A stretch of DNA of 24,105 nucleotides from JARRLC01 sp050290865 (GTDB lineage Bacteria > Pseudomonadota > Alphaproteobacteria > Rhizobiales > Rhodomicrobiaceae): NCBI GenBank assembly GCA_050290865.1, contig JBNKIW010000038.1, positions 1 to 24,105 of the forward strand, in the 5' to 3' direction. Position numbers and translations under genes: made by a program. The notes under the pieces were generated by a model, which worked only from the letters and a program-made list of their open reading frames with translations, ran no database searches and had not been told where the DNA came from. Below, piece after piece: positions 1 to 8,276 of the stretch (the first letter of the stretch is position 1; each line of letters begins with the position of its first letter).

Positions 1-365
1 CGGGGCACACTCGCGCACACTGCCGACGGGCTGCGCTCCAGCCGAATTCCCTGGGCTGACGGCGGTGCTCCATAAGCGGCCACTCGCCACCTGCCAGAAA
101 TGCCGTCGCTATGTATTCAGAAGCGGCCGTTGATCAACAAGTGTATCAGCTTATCTTGATACGTGTTCAGCCCCTCACCTGTTGCCACATTGTCAGCGGC
201 GGCCATCGCGCGAGCACATGCCATCCGCCGTATCGCCCCACAAACCCCCTGTGCCAGCACGTAATTCGGCTCCGCATCGCGGCGGCGAAAATACTGGCCA
301 CTTTTGCTCGTGCTTGAGCTGCCTACGCGTTTGTGGAAACATTGTCGCCTTTCATAATTCGCGCA
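1..365. other. Left-edge region without a recognisable gene
   Basis: No convincing coding region is visible here. The two open frames on the plus strand (111-317 and 182-499) have low-complexity, uncharacteristic translations, and the second runs into the 3' end of the gene on the other strand. I looked for a tRNA or an integration site at this flank of the defence genes and saw none. The segment holds an interrupted inverted repeat at 143-162 and ends at a short palindrome over the stop codon of the neighbouring gene. It is probably the spacer between the operon end and an unseen neighbour. Confidence 0.4.
143..162. repeat. Interrupted inverted repeat (6-bp arms)
   Basis: GTATCA at 143-148 and TGATAC at 157-162 are exact reverse complements around an 8-nt spacer. 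The repeat lies about 200 nt beyond the end of the minus-strand operon. It could be an operator or a weak hairpin. There is no T-run on either side, so a terminator role is not supported, and arms this short can arise by chance. Confidence 0.25.
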
Positions 366-370
366 TTATG
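353..370. repeat. 18-nt near-palindrome over the operon's last stop codon
   Basis: CATAAT and ATTATG flank a TCGCGC centre, giving an 18-nt near-perfect palindrome with a single mismatched pair. The TAA stop of the GHKL ATPase gene (366-368, minus) lies inside it. A small hairpin here could mark the 3' end of the operon mRNA, but there is no following T-run, so calling it a terminator would go too far. Confidence 0.3.
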
Positions 371-3300
371 CGTGGCGGTCATGATCATACACGAGTCTGT
401 AAGTTGCTGGGTAAAGGTTTACTTCGCCCCTGTCGCGCATCGCGCAGAGGCGCGTGCCGCTCACTTCGACCGGGCAACCGTCGATGCTTGAAAGGATGAG
501 CGAGTGGGTCTCCGGGTGCTGCTCGATCAGCCACCAGATATCGGCCTCAATCTGCAAGGGATCGCTCTCCAGGCAGTGGTCCTTTGGCCAGTAATAGCGC
601 ACGAGATCGCCGGTAGAGGTGCGGCGCTCCCACGGGAAGCGCGCGCCGTTCGCGCGGCCGATCCAGCTACCATCGTCATGGTAGAAGCGCTCGTCACCGT
701 CCTTCCGGAATTCCTGAGCCTTCGCGAAGCGCTCGATGAGGCTGGGCTTGGCGGGTTTCGGCGCCGGGCGCGAGCGATGTTCTGGGGGGCAGACACCGTC
801 AACGACAGTCTGTTCGTCGTCGGAGTCGTCCGCTGGCTCCTGACGAGTGATTTCGGGTTCGATTTCGGTAGAATTTTTCCCCACAGTCCTATCAAGTGTT
901 GGCGTCTCGATAATGTTCTCCGCGTCTTCCGGCCGAGCTGAAGCGAGTGATGCCTCTGTGTGTTCCGAACTGGCGCCGTCGGGCGGCTCGGCCAACGCAA
1001 CAACGGCAGCAGAGAGCTTGAAGTTTGCTTCAAGGTATTCCCGAACGTCCTGTGGAGATCGCTCAAAGCCATAATCAAGCGCCGCCTTGATATCTGGCCG
1101 CGCGAAAGCCTTTCCAATCTCTTCAGGCACCCGGCGCGCAAGCTTGGCCTTTGGGAGCGGTTCGGCATAGAGTGACTGGTCGAGCCAAACTACATCAGCC
1201 CGTCGCGATGTTCCCGCTGGTGTGCCGGCGATATACGGGATGATCTCGATTCCCGGCGTCTCAAGCCAGACGGTTCTGGCAAGCGAATCCGCGAGCGCGC
1301 GAACCCTCTCTGTCTCCTCATCAGTTTCGAACTCGACCCGGCACAACTGGGCGCCGAGTGACCTGAGCCACTCCTTCTTCATTGGCTGCCCCGTGCCGAG
1401 GGGATCGCGGCGAAACCGCTCCTCGATTTGGGCAGCGAGCGGCAGCAGCCCGGAGAAGGGTGGATTGCTTATCGCCTCGCTTGGAAGGCCCCTGAGATCA
1501 GCGGTCTTCTGTTTAACCCACAGATGAAGATGAACCCACGCATAGTTCCGAGCATTGACCGAATATGTCAGTTCATCAATCGGTGCCCATTCATTCGCCA
1601 GGTTGAACCAGTGTCCGCACTCCTCCCAAATCCGTGCCGGATACCGCGCTAGCAGCGCTCGCACTCGGCGCAAGTCTTCCTGAAATGGCACCTTGCCGGA
1701 CGGCAGGCCTTTCAGCCATTCGATGGCGAGATCGGCCGTGGGCCGCTCGGCAACGCCGATCTTCCGCCACAGCGCTAGGTCTTTGACGGATGGCCTGATC
1801 ACAGCGGCGTCCGGCACATCTTCCTCGTCGGAGGCGATAAACACGGCGGTGGTCGTCGCCCAGGCGCAATCCAGCGTAAGGATGAGTTTCTCTGATCGAA
1901 ACGCCTGCCTGATCTTCTGGAGATCCATGGTCGAGCATGTTTCCACCATCTGATCGAGACGGCAGTACCACTTCTCGAGGTCGTGGACCGGCGGCCTCTC
2001 AGCCATCGATAAGGCACGAAGGCGATCAAGGAGGCGATCAGGTCCGGTTGGTGTCTTCCGCACCCCAAGGAGATCGAGCAGCGGGTGCACATTTTCGCGA
2101 TCCAACAACCCGTGAATGAACGGCTCCACGTCCATCAGGGACTCCGTCTCTGGCGTACGGCGCAAGAGGTCTTCGGGCTTGCGATGGAAACCGTGCGTAT
2201 CCGGAAGACAAGGCACTTCACGGAGTCGAAGCACCCACGATGGAGTGATGTTACTGCGAACAACGGTCCGCTGGCAGCCATTTGCGGCCTCCTCAATGAC
2301 GCGCGCCGACGTTTTTTGTGACCAGTAGCCCTCTTTCTCGCGCAAGAGGCGCTTGGCTACGATCGTCCAAATTTGTGGCCTCTCGGTTGCCGCCTGTTGC
2401 CAATAATCCCACACGGACGACCTAAAATCCCAGTCCACCATGAAGAACAAAGGGTTCTTGTACGTTGGTTCAACCACCCCCGGGAACATGCGCCTTTTCA
2501 GCTCGTCATCCATTGCTCGCCGATTTCGAAACGAACTCGTTGTTTCGACGATCGAAACGAAAGTCTTAAGTCCAGATTTACCTGAATTAATCCATCGCAG
2601 CCATTCATCGCGAGAGCAAGAGGTGTAGCTTGCCGTGTAGTCGCGGTTCAGAAGCTGCGTCTCGCGTTGTGCCTCGGGAAGCACCCCTTCAAGCTCGCCG
2701 TCTTCGTCAAAGAGGATTCCGTTATCCGTCGACCTGAGACGCCGGTCTCTGGTGACATAATGGAACGAGCCACCGTTAACACCTAGCTTCGCGGCGATCT
2801 GTGCGAGTTGAACACATCCTTGGATGGTGACGTTGACCTGGGAGAAGAACTCGCTCGCGACACGATCGATGACCTTGTTCACATCGCTGGCATCGTCCAA
2901 GCCGATCTCCTTCAGGACAGCGTACGCGCCTTCTATCGCCTCATGGGGCGCAGGCCCATTTTGATCCGCAGCCGTTCGCCGCTGCTCTGCAAGGAACCGA
3001 GTCCAATTCTGATTCACGACGATCAAGTACTTGGCCAGAAACTCCCAGTCTTCTTCCCGTTGCAGGAGCCTTTTCTCGCCGAGGCGGACAACCTGGGTTG
3101 CCGCGTAGAGAACTTCCTCGCCCTGAACCGGCACAATCCGCACCTCCTTGGCACTCACGCTACGGCGATAGCCTGTGATTTCGGAAGCGATGTAAGCCCA
3201 CAAATTCAAGAGTCGGCGCCAGGATTCGGGCTTCGGGAGACGCTTGCCCTGGAGAATAATAAGCAGCTTCTGCTTATTGATCTCGTCGATAATACCCCAT

Positions 3301-4586
3301 CGCAAGATCTTATTCCGATAGGCGAGATCCACATGCCGACAAAGAGGTGGTCGATCTTGCTCATCAAGCAGCGCAGCCGCCTGTTCCGGTGCCCAGACAT
3401 CAAGAAGCGGCTGTGGGATGATGATGCTCTGTCTCTCGGGGACCAGTTGCCCGTTCTCTGTGAGCAGCAGGTTTTGTCCGCTAATAGTATCGGCGAATGC
3501 CTCCACGACGATCGTACTGCATCCGCCCTCGAGCGTGTTGTCTTCCTGGTTGACATCTGGGAACAGCCCGTAAGCGCGTGCGCGCTCAACGAGCGATGTT
3601 TCCGTCCGCCCCAGCCAATGAAGCATGGCGGATGCGGCCAGCTTGCCAGCGCGTTCAAGCAACCATCGGTTGGTTGGGGATGTCTCGGGATCTTTGATTT
3701 TGAGGCGAGCCGGATCCTGAATGAACGGTGCGTTGCAGGCAAACGGCAGCGCCGTCTCTACGCCAGTCGGAAGCACAACGTAGAGCCGTCCCTTCGCTCC
3801 AAGAACGATCTCGACCCTGCAGGGCGGAAATTCCGTCTCATTTTGGGAGCCGAGCATCCGCTCCTGCCGGATCTCCACCAGTGCTTCCTCGGGAAACGCT
3901 TCCGCTTCAGAGCGGATCACCAGGAAAGGCCTATCCTGGTTTTCGTCAAGGGCCATCCACTCGCTTTCAGGAATGGGGCCGAGGCCCAAGCTGCCCCAGT
4001 GGATCTCCCGCTCGCCGATCCGCATTCGGCGGATACTCCTAAAGAACAGAAGGGAAACGGGGCTCATGAGCCATTCATCGAGATTCTTCTCGACCTCTCG
4101 CTGCCGGTGCGGGTCACTTATCTCCACACGGATCCGCGTTCGACCCGAAGTATCCTCCTGTGACTGCAGCCATTGTGGCTCGGTAAAGCGTTGTGAATGG
4201 AAGCAGAGTGAAAGGGAAGGTGTAAGGAGATCAACGCGGTTTCCCAAACTGAAGGTGCTCTTGAAGCCGATGCCGCGGAATCCGATGGTGTGGAGGGCTC
4301 TTTTGTTAGAGTATCCAAAGCGGCAGAGAGATGCAAAGTGCTCTTCGGTGAAATCCTCGCCGTTGTGTTCGAAGGTGAAAACATTATCCTTGATGTGCAC
4401 GGAGGCTTCCGTGGCTCCGGCATCGTCTGCGTTCTGGAGGAGTTCAGATAGAATGTGCCTCGGGCTTTGGACTTGCTTGAACAGTTGGTGCCAAGGCCCG
4501 GCGAGTTCTGGATCCCGCTCCAGCTGATCCCACCGTTGCGCCGCCTTTTGGCGAATGGACTCGAAGTATGTCGGCATGCCGCTCAT
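366..4586 (-). CDS. Giant GHKL ATPase (sacsin/Hsp90-type N-terminal domain), 1406 aa
   Basis: The N-terminus carries the Bergerat ATP-binding fold in the sacsin-like arrangement. The N-box (ELLQNADDAGA, residues 48-58) supplies the Mg-binding Asn, EHNGEDF follows near 73-79, and the glycine-rich lid GFRGIGFKS lies at about 102-110. The roughly 1000 residues after it match nothing I recognise. A charged, disorder-like linker (about 1206-1282) leads to a small C-terminal globular domain (about 1283-1406) with no visible nuclease motif. I chose the ATG at 4586 over the longer frame opening at 4667. It overlaps the upstream stop as ATGA and has GGAG 8 nt before it, whereas the extra 27 residues are arginine/cysteine-rich and atypical. 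As last gene of the operon it is probably translationally coupled to the 109-aa protein. Sacsin-type ATPases occur in bacterial defence loci, so a conformational switch or effector in unit 1 is inferred. The ATPase domain is clear; the function is not. Confidence 0.85.
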   Translation of the reverse strand: MSGMPTYFESIRQKAAQRWDQLERDPELAGPWHQLFKQVQSPRHILSELLQNADDAGATEASVHIKDNVFTFEHNGEDFTEEHFASLCRFGYSNKRALHTIGFRGIGFKSTFSLGNRVDLLTPSLSLCFHSQRFTEPQWLQSQEDTSGRTRIRVEISDPHRQREVEKNLDEWLMSPVSLLFFRSIRRMRIGEREIHWGSLGLGPIPESEWMALDENQDRPFLVIRSEAEAFPEEALVEIRQERMLGSQNETEFPPCRVEIVLGAKGRLYVVLPTGVETALPFACNAPFIQDPARLKIKDPETSPTNRWLLERAGKLAASAMLHWLGRTETSLVERARAYGLFPDVNQEDNTLEGGCSTIVVEAFADTISGQNLLLTENGQLVPERQSIIIPQPLLDVWAPEQAAALLDEQDRPPLCRHVDLAYRNKILRWGIIDEINKQKLLIILQGKRLPKPESWRRLLNLWAYIASEITGYRRSVSAKEVRIVPVQGEEVLYAATQVVRLGEKRLLQREEDWEFLAKYLIVVNQNWTRFLAEQRRTAADQNGPAPHEAIEGAYAVLKEIGLDDASDVNKVIDRVASEFFSQVNVTIQGCVQLAQIAAKLGVNGGSFHYVTRDRRLRSTDNGILFDEDGELEGVLPEAQRETQLLNRDYTASYTSCSRDEWLRWINSGKSGLKTFVSIVETTSSFRNRRAMDDELKRRMFPGVVEPTYKNPLFFMVDWDFRSSVWDYWQQAATERPQIWTIVAKRLLREKEGYWSQKTSARVIEEAANGCQRTVVRSNITPSWVLRLREVPCLPDTHGFHRKPEDLLRRTPETESLMDVEPFIHGLLDRENVHPLLDLLGVRKTPTGPDRLLDRLRALSMAERPPVHDLEKWYCRLDQMVETCSTMDLQKIRQAFRSEKLILTLDCAWATTTAVFIASDEEDVPDAAVIRPSVKDLALWRKIGVAERPTADLAIEWLKGLPSGKVPFQEDLRRVRALLARYPARIWEECGHWFNLANEWAPIDELTYSVNARNYAWVHLHLWVKQKTADLRGLPSEAISNPPFSGLLPLAAQIEERFRRDPLGTGQPMKKEWLRSLGAQLCRVEFETDEETERVRALADSLARTVWLETPGIEIIPYIAGTPAGTSRRADVVWLDQSLYAEPLPKAKLARRVPEEIGKAFARPDIKAALDYGFERSPQDVREYLEANFKLSAAVVALAEPPDGASSEHTEASLASARPEDAENIIETPTLDRTVGKNSTEIEPEITRQEPADDSDDEQTVVDGVCPPEHRSRPAPKPAKPSLIERFAKAQEFRKDGDERFYHDDGSWIGRANGARFPWERRTSTGDLVRYYWPKDHCLESDPLQIEADIWWLIEQHPETHSLILSSIDGCPVEVSGTRLCAMRDRGEVNLYPATYRLVYDHDRHA

Positions 4587-4912
4587 CTGGACGGCTCCAC
4601 ACATACAAGCAAATCCGCGCAGTCGAAGTTCACACCGGTCACGCCGAAACCGGGCTCGCAACGGCACGGTCCGTAGATGTAGTGCTCTCCCTTATGGGGA
4701 GCGCCCTTAGAATCGACGATCGTCAGGCTGAGGAGGTTCCCCGGCTCATCCCCGCAAACGACGTCAATCGGTAACTCGCCCGCCGGAGGTTGCCGGATAG
4801 TCGCGAGCCGCTCGTGCACCCTGGCAGCGGCTCGATCACCGACCAGTCGTGTTATGGCGTGTGCGAATTTGCCGGGCTGAACTGATTTGCCGTTGATAAT
4901 GATCTTGGTCAT
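4583..4912 (-). CDS. Unrecognised 109-aa cysteine-containing protein
   Basis: I do not recognise this family. The protein starts with a short hydrophobic/basic segment (MTKIIINGKS), has an Arg/Ala-rich helical stretch (about 20-40) and ends in a part with five cysteines at 53, 83, 85, 98 and 104, including a CRC pair, plus histidines at 73 and 77. That spacing could coordinate a metal, which is inference. The stop codon overlaps the start of the GHKL ATPase gene as ATGA, and the gene lies 65 nt after the DUF499 ATPase gene, so it is part of the operon and probably works with the downstream ATPase. The Shine-Dalgarno sequence before its ATG is weak. Placement and coupling argue that it is real despite its size. 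It could be a small regulatory partner, a chaperone client or an adaptor. Confidence 0.7.
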   Translation of the reverse strand: MTKIIINGKSVQPGKFAHAITRLVGDRAAARVHERLATIRQPPAGELPIDVVCGDEPGNLLSLTIVDSKGAPHKGEHYIYGPCRCEPGFGVTGVNFDCADLLVCVEPSR

Positions 4913-4977
4913 GTCGTGTTGCGTCAGCGAAGCCGCAGAGTTTTGCGCGGATTACGTCGCCAGTAACACCCCGCAAG

Positions 4978-7900
4978 CTATGAGCCGGATTCAAACCCTT
5001 GCGACCTGAATTTCAGGGCCGTTCCGTTTTCACGAACGGTACGTTGCGTGTCGTCTGGGATACCGTCCGGTACTTCGGCAGATATCTCAACCGTGACCCG
5101 CACCTTACTCCCAGGCAGGGTGGTGAGGTGCTGCAGAACCTCCTCTGCGATGCGCCCCATATCGCGTGAGGCGCGGTCGGCATCGATTTCTACCGTGCCG
5201 AAAAACCGCCGTGGCGGTAGGGGCTTAGCAGATTCTCTGCTATTTGGAGGCGACGGCGGCGTGGGCCGTGTATCCTCGGCATGGGTGCCGACGTCCAGCA
5301 CCTTGCCTTCCGCCGGGCGATCCGCGAGAGCCTGAGTGTGTGCAATATCGGGCTTCACAAGAACGCTGAAGCTGTCGATGTCGACGGCCGCACCTCCTGT
5401 CAGGCGCAATCCTTCGTACCGTGATTTCGCCTCATCGAAACGTCCGGCATAGGCAAACGCGTCGCAGACGAGCTGATTGAGGGCGGTCTGGATGGTTTCG
5501 AGGAGCACATGCCGATCACGAAGTCTCGGCATGTAAAGATAGGAAGCAATGTATTCCCAGAGCTTCTTGGTCTCGATATGTGGGAGGTCGCTCCAGACGT
5601 ATTCGTCGAGCTTGATCTTTAAGCGCTGAGGCCCCAGGCGCGTCATCAACGCCTCGTCCTGCACGAGCTTCTTCGAGACACGGGCCGCCAACGTATCTTG
5701 GCCGTTAACACGCGTGCCGGACCACTCGACAGTGCGGCTCTTGGGGTCGGACTGATGGGGCGCCAGAGCCCAAACCCACGTCTCGTTGACGCGGGCGTCA
5801 ACCGTTGATTTCAGCTCGTTGGTCTTGCTTTCGGCCTGCTTGCGCTGAAATTCATCGAGATTCAGGGCTGCCCGGTCATTGTTGACCGAAGACCACGCCA
5901 TCCACAACCGCACTGCCTGACGCAATTCGGCGAGACGCTGAGCATCCGGCGCGAAAAACACGAGCATGTTGCGGTAGATGCGTTGACCGTTGCCGCGCGT
6001 ATTGAGAATGCCTTCGGCAGCCTTCACCGCTGCCCCGCGGTCGGATTTCGTGTATGGGTGGCCCGGACCTAGAATCACAAGCCGCGCTTCCATCTCGTCG
6101 GGGACTTCCGCCGAGCTATCTGGCGCGATATGGACGCCAGCGAAATCACCGCGGGCCTTGTCGCGGCGGAGCAGCTTGACAATCTCGACGTCAATGTCGG
6201 GCTCCTTGTACGCCGCCGCTCGATCTTCGGCGGTTCTGGCGACGCTGGGCTGCGTTGAAAACCAGTACCGGCTGCCGTCCTGATAGAGGTGTGTGGCCTT
6301 GTCGGCAAGGCGGCGGAGGGCGTCGCCGAAGCTCTTGACGCTCTCTCCAGGCTGGGCGCAGCCGAGGAAGATGCGTTTGTCGTCAATGCCCGGGTTCTTC
6401 CCCTGATAGGTGGGGGCAGAGCCAAGGTAGATTGTGCGGGCGACGCGGCGCACGGCCGAATACCGGCCTAGAGTGGGCACTTCCTGGTCGATGGCGAGGG
6501 GCGTGGAAGAGGGGCCATCAACGTCCTTGCCGATGACGGAACTCCAACCCGGTTCGAGATAACGCGTCAATTCTGACTGCACGCTGGTGGCGTCGATTGG
6601 AATTGACGCCGGCAAGATCATCAAGCTCGCATCTTGCCGTTCCCAAAGGGCATGGATGACCGCAGCCATCAAACGCAGAACGCCGCGGGTGCGCTGGAAC
6701 TTGTCGAGGCTGCCCCAGTCCTGATAGAGCCGGTCGAATAGCTCAGGATGAATGGGATAGGCGGCTTCCATCTTTCGCCGATACTGGCCTTCGCCGCACT
6801 CTGATGGAAACTCCCCCTGGCCGGCCCGGTACATCCGGCTGAAATGATCTACGACGGCATCGCGCGCAGCAAAGGCGTCTTTCTCAGTCAACGGCTCGAA
6901 CAACCGGCGCCGCACGATTTCAAAGCCCTCGTCGGCCGTTGCTGGCTGCCATGAGCTTTCCATGCGGCTGAATGTATTCTTGAGGCGGTCCAATGCAGCC
7001 TGGCCGCCTTCCCCGCCGATCTCGATCTGAGAAGCGGGCAAGCTCGCCACGACCAGGGCGCCCGGCACACGCCTCGCGGCCTCCGTCAACGCCTGCACGA
7101 AGGTCATGTTGGCGTCGAAGGTGCCCGCCGGCCAGTCGTTGACGTGATAGAGTTGGCGAACGAACGCAACCCACTCGTCAATTAGAATGAGGCATGGAGC
7201 GCTGCGCTTCAGAAGTTCGGCAAGAATATCGGAGCCAGGACTCGCGCCATTCTTGTCGCTTTCGGCGACAAGTGCGTAGGCTTGCTTGCCGCCGAGCTGC
7301 CAAGCCATTTCGCCCCAGAAGGTACGAATTTCGATGCCGTCTTTCTTGACGATTTGCCCGGCAGACAGCGCTGTGCCTACAAGTACCGCGCGGCTGCATT
7401 TGGGCAATTTGGTAACGCCGGCGGACTTGGCGAGATCCTCAATGCCGGGAAGCGTAAGGCCGTTCTCGCTCCCCACAAGGTGGTACAGCGCCAGCATTGA
7501 GTGCGTTTTGCCGCCGCCGAAATTGGTCTGCAGCTCGACGACGGGATCGCCGCCCTTGTCGTTGAGGCGCAGCATGGCGCCGGTCAGAAGGTGCTTGAGA
7601 CCTTCAGTGAGGAAGGTGCGGCGGAAAAATTCGACGGGGTTCCGGTATTCGTCGGCGCCCTCGTTCTTGTAAACCTGGGCAAGGTCGGCCGCGAATTCGG
7701 CCTGCTGGTATCGGCCGGAGGCAACGTCCTTGTGCGGCGTGACTATCTCGCGCCAGGGCTTCAGACCCTTTTGCGGCTCGCCTTCCAGCGTCAGGGTCCG
7801 CGACCGCGTCTGGGAGCGCGATTCCTCGGCATAAACAGTGCGCTGCGCTTCGATGCGGAGCTTTTTCAGTTCGTCGGCCTGATTGGCAGCGCCAATTGCC

Positions 7901-8265
7901 AGACAGAGCCGCTCTGCTGTGTCGAGTGTGCGGATGGCGTCGTCGGTCGAGACCGGCTTGGTGGCATGAGCGAAGAGGTTGTTGCGCACCTGGATCAACT
8001 CGCCGACGTAGTTCTGTTCCGCGCGGCCGAGTTGCTTGCCGAACACGTCCTTCCAGTTGTGCAGCATCGTAGTAAGCAGGGCCTGGGCATCCCAGACAAT
8101 TGCGCCTTTTCGGTCGCGGCTGAGAGGCTGATTGCGGCTCTGATCGAGGCGCGTGTCCCAGTTTTTGCCCCACGAGGCTTTCAACTCGCGCGTGACGTAA
8201 GGCGGCAGCGCCTCCTGCAGGGCGTCGATGGCCCGCGAAATGCGGTCTTTGTTGGTGATGGCCAT
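4978..8265 (-). CDS. Swt1-like HEPN-DUF499 P-loop ATPase (Hma-type ATPase), 1095 aa
   Basis: Residues 1-130 resemble the Swt1-family HEPN domain, with RNNLFAH at 94-100 giving the Rx4-6H motif that forms the RNase active site in catalytic HEPN proteins. Then comes the DUF499 ATPase: Walker A NFGGGKTH at 248-255 and Walker B LILIDE at 359-364, followed by a long conserved region to about 950. A Pro/Ser-rich linker (around 1000) precedes a C-terminal tail. DUF499 proteins recur beside DUF1156 methylases and helicases in predicted antiphage systems, and that is the arrangement here: the gene begins 11 nt after the methylase stop, with GGGGA as a plausible ribosome binding site in the gap. A role as DNA-dependent motor or sensor ATPase is inferred, as is a possible abortive RNase activity of the HEPN part. 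Confidence 0.9.
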   Translation of the reverse strand: MAITNKDRISRAIDALQEALPPYVTRELKASWGKNWDTRLDQSRNQPLSRDRKGAIVWDAQALLTTMLHNWKDVFGKQLGRAEQNYVGELIQVRNNLFAHATKPVSTDDAIRTLDTAERLCLAIGAANQADELKKLRIEAQRTVYAEESRSQTRSRTLTLEGEPQKGLKPWREIVTPHKDVASGRYQQAEFAADLAQVYKNEGADEYRNPVEFFRRTFLTEGLKHLLTGAMLRLNDKGGDPVVELQTNFGGGKTHSMLALYHLVGSENGLTLPGIEDLAKSAGVTKLPKCSRAVLVGTALSAGQIVKKDGIEIRTFWGEMAWQLGGKQAYALVAESDKNGASPGSDILAELLKRSAPCLILIDEWVAFVRQLYHVNDWPAGTFDANMTFVQALTEAARRVPGALVVASLPASQIEIGGEGGQAALDRLKNTFSRMESSWQPATADEGFEIVRRRLFEPLTEKDAFAARDAVVDHFSRMYRAGQGEFPSECGEGQYRRKMEAAYPIHPELFDRLYQDWGSLDKFQRTRGVLRLMAAVIHALWERQDASLMILPASIPIDATSVQSELTRYLEPGWSSVIGKDVDGPSSTPLAIDQEVPTLGRYSAVRRVARTIYLGSAPTYQGKNPGIDDKRIFLGCAQPGESVKSFGDALRRLADKATHLYQDGSRYWFSTQPSVARTAEDRAAAYKEPDIDVEIVKLLRRDKARGDFAGVHIAPDSSAEVPDEMEARLVILGPGHPYTKSDRGAAVKAAEGILNTRGNGQRIYRNMLVFFAPDAQRLAELRQAVRLWMAWSSVNNDRAALNLDEFQRKQAESKTNELKSTVDARVNETWVWALAPHQSDPKSRTVEWSGTRVNGQDTLAARVSKKLVQDEALMTRLGPQRLKIKLDEYVWSDLPHIETKKLWEYIASYLYMPRLRDRHVLLETIQTALNQLVCDAFAYAGRFDEAKSRYEGLRLTGGAAVDIDSFSVLVKPDIAHTQALADRPAEGKVLDVGTHAEDTRPTPPSPPNSRESAKPLPPRRFFGTVEIDADRASRDMGRIAEEVLQHLTTLPGSKVRVTVEISAEVPDGIPDDTQRTVRENGTALKFRSQGFESGS

Positions 8266-8276
8266 TGCTTTCCCCG

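Noticed and set aside
1..110. tRNA or attachment site at the left edge
   Set aside because: No cloverleaf-like pairing or TTCGA-type T-loop was found, and no matching direct repeat was seen on the right side.
2808..4163. 451-codon open frame on the plus strand
   Set aside because: It lies antisense inside the GHKL ATPase gene, which has clear domain motifs; the plus-strand translation shows none and is a GC-rich shadow.
366..4667. Longer start at 4667 for the GHKL ATPase
   Set aside because: The ATG at 4586 has GGAG 8 nt upstream and an ATGA overlap with the previous stop; the extra residues look like out-of-frame translation of the 109-aa gene.
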